The position numbers and the translations under genes are program-made. Positions 55,166 through 64,000 of a stretch of DNA of 64,000 nucleotides are shown piece by piece; position 1 is the stretch's first letter; each line of letters opens with the position of its first letter. Where the stretch lies: the NCBI GenBank assembly GCA_016858145.1, contig JAEHOE010000008.1, forward strand, positions 62,001 through 126,000, read 5' to 3'. Below the pieces are notes generated by a model. That model was not told where the DNA came from and did no database searches. It was given only the letters and a program-made list of their open reading frames with translations. This DNA is from Edaphochlamys debaryana. Taxonomy: Eukaryota > Chlorophyta > Chlorophyceae > Chlamydomonadales.

Positions 55166-56883
55166 GCGGGTCGAGAGCGGCGGAGCGGGGCGGTGTGGAA
55201 CGGGGCAGGCCTGGGCGGGGTGGTTGCAGGGGGAGGGGAAGGCAAGAGGGAGAGGGAAATGGGGTGATGGGGAGGGCATGAGCGGCCGCGGGGGGCGCGC
55301 GGCGTAGGACGCAGGACGTGTTTAGCTGCGGTTGAGGAGCGATCGAGGAGCGGGGGCAGGAGGACGTGGTTTGGAGCTTGAAGGCGGTAGACGGCCGAGG
55401 AGGATGCAGCCATGCAGGGGCGGAGCCTGCGCCGCACCCAAGCGGTGGCGGCGTGGGGCGATTGGGGGCCAGGCCAGCGCGCGGCGAGCGTGCGCTGGGT
55501 CGCGGCTCCAGATGACGACGAACGCGCACAGTCCAGACAGAGGCCGTGGTGCGGGCTGCATGCAGGCAAGGTCGGCCCTGGGTTGCTGGGGGCGGCGACG
55601 GCCCCTTATTGTTGAGTAGACGAACGCCTGTTTGGCCCTTCCATCGCCCCGCGCCGCACTGCATGCATTGCAGCAAACCAGGACAGGGCTGAGCAGCCGG
55701 CCAGCAGGCAGGCGTGGCCACATGCAGCCTGCAATCAGGCCACGGTAATTCGCGACGACCCGACAGGCTGTGGGGCACAGTTGGGCGTGGACAAATGGCA
55801 GGGTAGACTGCATCGGTTGACCAACGGGACAGGGAGCTATGTCAACGCAGCCTTTGGTAGACAGTCCGATATGGCGAACCTGACACGGACCGGGGCCCCA
55901 CACCTCTCGGCCAGGCTGGAATGCAGAGTACCCAGGACTCATGCACTTCCTTCTGCGCCGACATCCCCACGACTCTAAACCCCAACCCGCTCAGCCCCCC
56001 AGACCGCTCAGCCCTGCAGCCGGACCAAGTGCCCTTCCCATGTACGCCCGCTCCAGCAGCATGGCACTCACAGGGGCGACGCTCCAATGAGGGTGTCTGG
56101 CCCCGCAGGCGGGCGGGGAGGAAGGCAAGGCTGGGCGCAGCGGGCAGCACACACGCCTTCCTTCCTTCACTGTCCAAGTAAACTACCCTATGCGTCCCAA
56201 TCCACGTTTCCTCGGAACATGCCGGAGGAGCCTCCTCAGCTGAAGTGCGGGGACACATGAGTGACATGACTAATACATGACAGTGAGCCTGCCATTCCTG
56301 GGCAACTTCTTACATGGGCGTTGTGCCCTCCCTACAAGTTACTTAGGTACCCCGCCCTCCTTGCAAGCACCGCAGTCATTGATACAAACAAGATCCCTAT
56401 TGAGACATGGCCACAGGTCTGGGATTAACCTGCAAGCCACGCCTGCAAGACCATCAGCAAGTAAAGGGCTGCGTGTCACAGCGTCCCTTGCTTTGCCCGT
56501 GGGGCCTTGCCACAGCCGGCTGCTAGTGGTATGAACGTGTTCTCCCTCGCCGTCAGCCTGCTAACCCCGGGTAAATCGCCGACATATGTGGCGCACCTTT
56601 GTGGCCCTAGGCCCCTCTGTTCATCACCGCCGATCTAGTATAAGCCAGTACGCCAACAACAGTAAGCTAAGTTTGTAAACGTCGGTACGTTGCCTGCCCT
56701 CCCTCCTCTCGGGCCCCAGCGCCCTCCTCTCCCTGCTCCTCTCCTTCAGCCAGCGAGCACCCACCATACCCTCTCCTCTTCACAGTTCACCACCTCCCAC
56801 GCATGTCTAGGTCCACGGGACTGCGTGTCCTTCTAGTCCTGCCTTATGCATTTCAACGCAACCACCCCTGCCCCAACCCACGC
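55166..56883. other. Convergent 3' UTR region, eIF(iso)4G and WSC-domain gene
   Basis: No gene is recognised. It holds the eIF(iso)4G 3' UTR (+), with no TGTAA close to its stop, and the 3' UTR of the minus-strand WSC gene. A plus-strand TGTAA at 56674-56678 lies inside the latter region. Confidence 0.4.
56310..56314 (-). promoter_or_regulatory. TGTAA polyadenylation signal for the WSC-domain gene
   Basis: TTACA on the plus strand, about 570 bases downstream of the WSC gene's stop codon. Confidence 0.45.
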
Positions 56884-58120
56884 CTAAGCCAGCTCCTCGG
56901 TGGGCGGAGGGGCAAAGTCCACCGGCGGTGGGGTGAAGTCCATGGGCGGGGGGGCGCCCTCGAAGTCGTTCAGGTGGTACACCGTCATGAGCCCAGGCCC
57001 CCCGCACATGTCGAACTGGAAGCCCGGCCGGCTGCAGTACTGGCACGCGTCCGAGGCCTCAGCGGCGTTGCCAATGGACTTGACGGCGAAACACCGGTTG
57101 CCGTCGACAAAACCCGCGAAATTGAACTTGGTGTCACCCACGAGCGCCGCGCGGATGCACTTGAGCGGGTTGAAGGTGGCGGGATCGGTGGTGGAGGCGT
57201 TGACCAGCTCGGGCCCTTTGATGGCCTTGCTGGGGAACAGATAGCAGCCGCGGGGCTGGACGTTGTTGAGGCCTGCGTGGGGAGGCAGGGGCACGAGGGC
57301 GTGTGGGGACGGAAATGTGAGGGACAAGGGTCGGGGTGGCAGACGGGGCCACACAGTGCAGAAGGCCCAGAGGGAGGTGAGGAAGCAGGTGGGAACGGGC
57401 TGCAAAGGATTGGAGGGCCCGGGTGCGGAGTTGGGTGGCTACAGTGCGGCAGGGGTCGGCAGGGCCCGGTCACACCGACCCAGATCCCAGAGTAAGTGTT
57501 GAACGGTGGCGACCTAGGGAGCGGCTTACTGGGCAGAGGCGACCGTGGGGGCAGAGGGCTCCGTGGAGGCTTAGGCTGGCGGGGATGGCGGGGGGGCGGC
57601 GGGGATGGCGGAGGTGGCGATGAAGGAGTGGCAGGTGGGTGTGGAGAGGACGGAATGGACGGCGGAGGGGGAGAGGAAGGCGTTGAAGGAGGGGGTGGGG
57701 AGGGGTCGGAGTGTGCGAGCGGGTAAGTCGGAGGGTACGTCGCGCCCGCGTAAGTAGGGGGATAGACGGGTGGGCCGTATGCACCGTATCCACCGTAGGC
57801 CGGTCCGGTCTCCGCTTCGACCAGGTTACGGAGACCTGCGGCAGCGACAGAGGGACCCCGATGGCAAGCTGAGTCGATGGAAGCAGCAGCTGTGGGTGCC
57901 AGGACGACCCACAGACGAGCACGGACAGGCTAATTGCAATCGTGCCTTGACCTATCATAGCAGCAACTGCGATAAATTCCAGCTGCGAGGATCTGTTGCG
58001 CTTTGTGGGTCGCCGTGACCCTTGGATTCCCAACAGTCGCGTGACCCCACCTTGGCGCGAGCTGTTGGCGACGCCGGCGTAAGCCACGAGCGCAACGGCA
58101 AGAGCAGTGACGTATTTCAT
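56884..58120 (-). CDS. Secreted proline-rich protein with C-terminal WSC-like domain
   Basis: Likely extracellular or cell-wall protein. Exons: 58120-58051, 57835-57530, 57272-56884; 254 residues, phases 1 and 1. The start MKYVTALAVALVAYAGVANSS is a clean signal peptide. An in-frame ATG 20 codons upstream (58180) would add a basic extension and cannot be excluded. A Tyr/Gly/Pro segment (GGYGAYGPPVYPPTYAG) leads into an SPPPP/PPPPS rod of about 60 residues, like hydroxyproline-rich algal wall glycoproteins. A Cys-rich module follows, beginning RGCYLFPSKAIKGPELV and ending SRPGFQFDMCGGPGLMTVYH. This spacing and the final CGG...VY fit the WSC carbohydrate-binding fold. The tail is a short PPPMDFTPPPVDF repeat. 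Not a pherophorin by its C-terminal domain. Confidence 0.78.
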
Positions 58121-58699
58121 CGGCCGCCGCGACGCTCGGCGCCTCGGGCCGGACCCCGGGCATCGTGCGCTGAATGCCATGCTAGCACTGGCAACTAGTA
58201 ACAGACAGCCGCTGCGCGTAACGCTTGGATCTCTAGAGAACTAGTGCTGTGGGTTCTGTGTGTTACTTCTACGCGGACAGCCAAGGTGGGATGGCTCCGC
58301 TCACTAAGGACAGACGCACAGTGACGTGAGCTAAGGACCTCGCGCAAGGTGTGTGCAGCGAGGAGTGTTTGCAGAGTCTTGGGCCCGCGGGCCCATTTGT
58401 ACCCGGGTTCGTGCCCGGTAGTGCGCCGATGGGAACTGGCCGATCCCCCGTCTCGGCCCATCGGTGACCCTTACGTACGGCCGCGCCAGTTGTGTACACC
58501 AGCAGCACTCTCGGCATCAAATCGCAGTTGTGTCACAGGAGACTAGGAGCGCGGAACGGTTCGGAGCCCCGGTTGCCGCCGGCCCGGCATCACCGAGGTT
58601 GCAAAACGACCCCAACTAGCCAGCACCACACATACAGAGTAAAGTTCAGATAGCACACAGAATGCAAAGGTCTCGACACCAAACGTGGCAAACGCGCAC
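58121..58699. promoter_or_regulatory. Divergent promoter region, WSC gene / protein kinase
   Basis: A 579-base spacer between outward-facing start codons. It must contain both promoters. No specific element is recognised. Confidence 0.5.
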
Positions 58700-61600
58700 A
58701 TGACGGAACCGGCCGGTGGTCCGGGTGGACGTGGCCCGGCCCCCGCGCGACCTGCGCTGCGCATCAAGCGGCAGGTAAGGGCGTCTCCTGGGACAGGCTG
58801 CTGAGCACTTTCCTACCAGCCATCTCTGAGGTTAGAGCTCACCGTTTCGCGGACGTGAACTCTGCAGTGCGGACGCGGAGGCTTTGCGACAGTGCACCTG
58901 GGCGTCCTCGAGGATGTGGGGGCCGTCGCTGTCAAGGTGCTGCGTCCCGGGCCTAAAGTGCCTGCAGAGCTCGCAGAGACGCTCTTCCTGCGTGAGGCGA
59001 AGACCAACATTTGCCTTCAGGAACACCCGTAAGACCCGCAGGGCTGGGGCACGCTCGGCATACCACCGACCCCACATGGCCGGGTTTTGTCGGCATCCGG
59101 CTCACGCAAGCGCCCTGTTTCTGCGCGCAGGAACCTCGTCAAAGTGAGGTGCAGCATGGAGCCTGAGCAGGGGGGCCAGAAATCTAGTTGAACCGCGTGC
59201 ATACGCTAGAACCGAAAGGAAGGTCTCTGACACACTCTTCGCCCCCGCACCTGACGTCCTGACACGCCGCCCCGGGTTCCGCTCCCCCAGTGCTATGGTC
59301 TCACGCAGGTCAACCCAAACCAGGTGGTGGGCCTCATCAGACCGGCATGGGCCCTGATCTTTGAGTACTGCGGGGTGAGAAGAGCGCTGGAAGAGGGCCT
59401 GTACGCAGGCTGGCCGGGTGCGAGCCACTCCGTGTACGCCCTCCGCTTTACACGGCCCCACACCCCACGCCAGGCGGGAACGCTGTACGAACGGATCGCG
59501 GCGGCGCAGACAGGACAGGGCCCAGCGTACACCGACGCAGAGGCTATCTCCTGGTGGGTTGGCCTCCGTAACCAACCCTGAACCCCGTAATCTTACGGTA
59601 CCCACTTCGGACACACCGGTAGGTTAATCCTTTTCCCCCGATCAACCTCACAGGCTTCTGGACGTGGCCCGGGCCTTGGAGCACCTGCACGGCCTCAACC
59701 CGCCAGGTGCGCCGCAGCGCTGGGTGGCTTCGGAAGAAGCCAGCCCGCTGAGGCCGCCCCCGCTACCCCGTCCCGCGCCCGCCCTTTCCACCGCCTCTCT
59801 CACTTGCGTCCTCCCTTTTCCGCGCATTCCCACAGTCATCCACCGCGACGTCAAAGGTACATTTCAGCGTGGTCGGGTAGCCAGGGAGCCTTGGGGCTGA
59901 GGGAGCGCGTTGCCGGGATGGGGTGCAACACGGCATGGAGAAGGGGAGCTGGCTCAATCGCTTCAGGTACATAACCCAACTGTGGGCCCATCCTTCTCCT
60001 CCACTCCTGTACCTCACAGCCGAAAACGTGCTCCTCAAAGCGGACGACGTATCCGGTGGAGGCGTGCACCTGCAGACGGGCGATGACCTGCACCCCCAGC
60101 CTCAGGCGCAGGCGCACTCCCAGCAGCTGGCCGGGTTCGTAAACACGGCGTCCGGGCTGCAGCAGCAGCGGCCCCCGCGGATGCTGGGGGCGCAGTCACG
60201 GGGCATGTACTCTTCGGGGGGCAGCGCGATCGGGGCAGGGCGCGGCTCCGACGCCAGCGGTGGCCACCCGTACGTGCACGTGCACCTCACGGCCAAGCTG
60301 GCGGACCTGGGCATCCACGTGGTAGGGCTGGGGGGCGGAGTACGACAGACTTGCGGGACGAGACTGCGGTCTGCCGGAATCTGGGTGGGCTCCCCGGGGC
60401 ACACGTAGGGCCGTGTGTCGCTGTCAGGACACACGGATGGCTCCGCAGGCCCAGCGCGGGCGTGGTGGGTGTTGAAGCGGGGTGTGTTGGCCCTGACGCA
60501 TACTGCTGCTCCCTTGCCCCCCATGCCCCGGCCGCAGGTGGTGGGTGAGGAGCGGTCTGTGATGCTGCGCGCACGCCACAGCAGCGTGTCGCTGCAGGGC
60601 ATGGCCGAGGGCGCGCCGCCCACCTTCATCGGCATCGCCTCCACGGACGGCCTCGCGCCGCCCTTCCCCGTGCCCGCGTCGGGCGTGGGCGAGAGCCTGG
60701 AGCTGGCCCGCTGCAGCGCCCAGCAGGGGGCTGCCGACGCGGCCGCGCTCCACCACGCCAGCAGGGAGGGGGCCCGCGACTCGCCGTCGCCGCGGCCCCG
60801 GACCTCCAACGCCAGCATGCCCCTCCACAGCTACGGTCACGGCCCTGGTCACGGTCACGGCCCGGGGCAGGGGCAAGGGCAGGGGCTGGGTCAGAGGCAG
60901 GGGAACGGGTCCCGGCCGCGCCTCTCGCTGGCGAGCCCGTCGTTGGGAGTGGAGGAGCCGTACCCGGCGGACGTCGGGCGAGGGCCGGGGCAGGGGTGCG
61001 GCGGGGTGTCGCCGAGCGGGCGCCCCTACGTGCCCACCTCTGCCCCCAACATGAGCGCGGATGACGTGCCCGTGCCGCTGAGCCAGCTGCTGCCCGAGGG
61101 AAGGCTCCACGGCTCAGGCGCGAACGGCCTCTCGGCGCCCGACGCCGTGGCCTCCGGCGCCTCACCCAACGCAGCGCCCGCCAGCACAAGCGGCAAGGTT
61201 GACGCAGCCATGCTGATGCACAGCTCGCCCCCGAGCGGCCGTGTCAGCCACGCGACCAGCCAGCCAGCTAGTCAGCCGTCGCCTCGGTCGACCGTGGGGC
61301 GGCGGGACACGTCCGAGCTCCAGGGCGCGCCCAGCCTCGGGTTCAGTGCTGGTGGGGAGACGGGCGAGAGCCTGATAATGACCAGCTCGCAGCCTTCGCC
61401 CACGCAGCGCATCCCGAGCCAGACAGCCAATGGCCAGCCGCCGAGCCGCTGGTCGGGGCAGGGGTCTCGTCACATGCTCCTCGGCGGGACCGGGCCGGGC
61501 CCCAGCCCTCCCGACTCGGCCCCGAGCTCCGCGCCCCGCCTGCTGCCCCGCCCCGGCGCCAGCAGCGGAAACGGTGCCGCTCCCAGCTCCGCCCATCCCT

Positions 61601-62003
61601 CGGGGGCTGAGTCGCCGGCGCCCCGAGCCTCTTCCTCCACCGGAGGCCCCCCGGGGCCCCTGGGGCCGGGCGGGGGCGTGGAGTCGGGGGCCGCGCCCGG
61701 GGTGCACCGGCCGCGCTCTACACCCGGGATGAACCCCGCAGCGGGGATGCTGGGCTCCTCCCACTCCCGCGGCAGCGCGGCGCTGAACCATCGCGTGACG
61801 CGCGCGTTTGCCGAGTCGGGCGTTCCCGCCGCCAGCGAGGCCGCCCTGTCTGTGATCACGGAGTCAGAGGTCAGCGGCGGCGGGTCCTTCCTCGAGACGT
61901 CGCTGGAGGACCGCAAATCGAACGGCGGCAACGCGGTTGGGGGCACGCCTCAGCGGACTATGCAGGCGCGCACTCCGAGCGGAGTCAACGCGGGCAGCTC
62001 GGT

Positions 62004-62034
<31 letters not shown>

Positions 62035-64000
62035 TGGAGTGGGGTATCAGCTCCTTTGACTTCTTCCATCGGGGCGAGCCTGCGGGACCGTCTCAATGAG
62101 GCGGCCATGGAGGCCCGGGCGCACGCGGCGGCTGTTGCGGCGGCGGCGGCAGTAGCAGGGCTGCCGCGGTCCTCCAGTGGCGGGCAGGGCCGGCGGCGGC
62201 CGCCGCCCTCCGCCGCCAGCCCCATCCCCCGCCACCGCGGCGTCATGGGCATGGGCATCGGCGTCTCTGCGGTCGCCCTGCACGTGCACGACATTGAGGA
62301 AAGCGCGGAGGAGGGCGAGGGGGCGTGCGAGGCCGCGGCCGCAGCCGCAGCCGTGGCGGCGGCCGAGGCGGACGGCCTGCTCCGCAGCTCGCCGCTGCCG
62401 CACCGGGGCGTCTCCCCGTGCAGCACGGGCATCGCGCGGCCGCCGCGGGCCTCGCCCTCGCCTGTGCTCCGCTCCACACCGGTCCGGCCCTCCAGCGCCG
62501 CGCCCGGCTCCGTGGGCGTTGAGGACGGGCTGGGCCTCGGAGGGCCCCAGCACGGCGCGGCTTCCACGGGCCGGCCCCGCAGCCGCCCCGCCAGCTTCGC
62601 CTCCGTGGCTTCCATAGCCTCGAGTGTGGGCGTGCTGCGGGAGGACTCGCTGCTGCAGATGTTCGTCGGCCAGGCGGCCGCGGCCTTCGACCTCCACGCG
62701 CCGCCCGTGCTGCCGCCGCTCGGACACCAATCGCAGCCCCTACTGCCGCCCATCCGCAGCGCCTTGCCCGTCGGGGCCATGCCGCCCGTCAGCAACCCCA
62801 ACAGCAACTCCAACAGCACCGCGAACGCCATCACGATCACCAGCCAACTGAACACGGTCAACCTCAACCTCAGCACCGGCGAGGAGCCTGGCAGCCACGC
62901 GCTCCCGCCGCTGTCGCTGGACCCCGCCCAGCCCTGCCCCTCCACGGGGCACAGCGTGTCGCTCTCGTTCGGGCTCGGCCAGCATCGCGCGCACCCGCCC
63001 TCCCGCCTCCACCTCACCACGGCCAACAACGCCCTGTTGGTGAGTCATGAGGCGGACCAGATCGCGCGCGCCGAGGAGCAGGCGGAAGCTGAGGCGGCTG
63101 TAGCGGGCCTCGCAGCGGGCCACACGGGTGCCACGGGCGCCACGGGCGGTGCCACCTCCTCTGTGGCAGCCCCCAACCCCGGAGGTGACCCCACGCACGC
63201 CAGCGTGACGCCCTCGGAGCTTCTGGACTCTCGGGACTGCCCGTCCGGGCCCTCCACGGTTGGCGTGGAGCGAGCGCTGTGCAGCCAGCCGCCGCCGCCG
63301 CACCGCAGCAACAGCCGCGGCGTGCGGTCGATGCCGCGGATGGGCGCCGGCGGCTGCAACGGCTGGGGCAGCGTGGGCGTGGGGCTTGGGTCGGCCGCGC
63401 ACCGTGCGGTCAGCAACGGCTCGCAGCAGGCCCTGGAGCACATGTCGTCGATTCGGTCCATCGTGCTGGAGCAGGGGCGCGACGGCGAGGTGGACCTGTC
63501 GCACTACATGCGGCGCGTCAGCAGGTGCGCTGGGAGCGTGCCGTGTCTTGAAGGCTGCTGGTGTGTGTTGGGCTGCGCATGCACACCAGGGAACCTTGCC
63601 CGCGTGTGTGAAGGGCTGCTCGTGTACACGTCGCGCCGTTTCGGGGCTGGGCTGGTCCTGGTGGGGTCTGGTCTGGGCCCGTGCCAAGTCCCGTGTGAGG
63701 CGATCACGGGGCTGCTGTGCTGTCCGTTCCGCCGACCCTGTCCCCCTCTCTCCGCCCCCCCTGCGCCCCCAGCATCACCAAGCTGCTGCACAGCGAGGGC
63801 GCCGGCCGCCTGCCCGAACCCAACGGCTTCCAGTGGGTCTACGGACTCACGGGCAAGGCCGGCAGCTGCATGTACATGGTGCGTGGGGACGCGGCGAAGT
63901 CTATTGTGGCTGCGGGAAGGGGAGCAGAACTGGCCCTGCCGCAAATTCTTCACAAGAGCCCTGCCGCAGAGCGCGTGATCCGCAACTTCCCGACGTGGGC
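58700..64000 (+). CDS. Protein kinase with giant activation-segment insertion (partial, runs off the right edge)
   Basis: Ser/Thr or TKL-type protein kinase. Exons: 58700-58774, 58868-59028, 59131-59143, 59291-59374, 59474-59553, 59654-59706, 59836-59856, 60020-60321, 60538-63524, 63773-63878, then 63958 to the window end; at least 1308 residues. Kinase subdomains are seen in order: glycine loop CGRGGFATVHLG, VAIK-type AVAVKVL, helix C LFLREAKTN, NLVKCYGLTQV, hinge LIFEYCG, DVARALEHLHG, catalytic loop IHRDVKAENVLL and metal site KLADLG (DLG for DFG). About 1,025 residues of Ser/Gly/Pro/Ala-rich sequence then follow before LTGKAGSCMYM, the usual end of the activation loop. Exon 9 (2987 bases) is not divisible by three, so skipping it would break the frame. 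A smaller insert (about 80 residues) sits between HRDVKAEN and DLG. The APE region appears as SPAAE, using the acceptor at 63957. Confidence 0.82.

Noticed and set aside
63966..64000. Alternative acceptor at CCGCAG near 63970 for the last kinase exon
   Set aside because: Joined to exon 10 (phase 0) it gives an immediate stop (AGC GCG TGA). The AG at 63956-63957 keeps the frame and a plausible APE-like segment.
1..64000. tRNA and rRNA genes
   Set aside because: I looked for GGTTCRANNCC-type T-loops with acceptor stems and for rRNA core sequences on both strands by eye and found none convincing. A tRNAscan or Rfam run would settle it.

Overview
This window is nuclear DNA from a green alga, most likely a core chlorophyte. 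The evidence is high GC, short GT-AG introns with GTGAG- or GTGCG-type donors, long 3' UTRs ending in TGTAA signals, and chloroplast or thylakoid proteins with algal-type transit peptides (GS2, a lumenal FKBP, an FtsH-like ATPase). I see no prokaryotic operon, rRNA, tRNA, CRISPR array or intact transposon. Species cannot be fixed from the window.

Twelve multi-exon protein genes were built by hand, matching splice phase at every junction (112 introns modelled). In order: chloroplast glutamine synthetase (+, 1096-3115); sphingosine/long-chain-base kinase-like (-, 4390-8897); mitoribosomal mS23-like (+, 9425-10277); RAD18-like RING/UBZ/SAP E3 ligase (-, 11684-15339); two tandem ZIP/GufA-type metal transporters (-, 16636-19465 and -, 22428-25161); Tat-targeted thylakoid-lumen FKBP (+, 26790-29493); FtsH-like AAA protein without a peptidase domain (+, 30556-34877); a 31-exon TRP-like cation channel (+, 35991-46919); eIF(iso)4G (+, 49114-55165); secreted proline-rich WSC-domain protein (-, 56884-58120); and a protein kinase that runs off the right edge (+, 58700-64000). 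Genes are independent rather than co-transcribed. There are divergent pairs (LCB kinase/mS23, ZIP B/FKBP, WSC/kinase) and convergent pairs (GS2/LCB kinase, mS23/RAD18, eIF4G/WSC).

The least obvious item is RNA. Intron 8 of eIF(iso)4G holds three copies of a box C/D snoRNA. Each has boxes C, D' and D and a short closing stem, and the stem sequences differ between copies while keeping their pairing. The 14 bases before box D are complementary to the conserved 18S rRNA segment TCATATGCTTGTCT. This is the target of vertebrate U27 and yeast snR74, so the snoRNAs should guide 2'-O-methylation of the A equivalent to human A27 / yeast A28.

Other points of interest: a roughly 1,000-residue insertion inside the kinase activation segment; seven GC-AG introns, one of which distinguishes the two ZIP paralogs at the same site; an intron present in one ZIP paralog only; a 15-copy 29-bp minisatellite in an intron of the FtsH-like gene; and a putative SUMO-interacting motif in the RAD18 tail. 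Exon ends come from splice consensus plus protein-family similarity and lack transcript support. First exons and UTR limits are the least certain.
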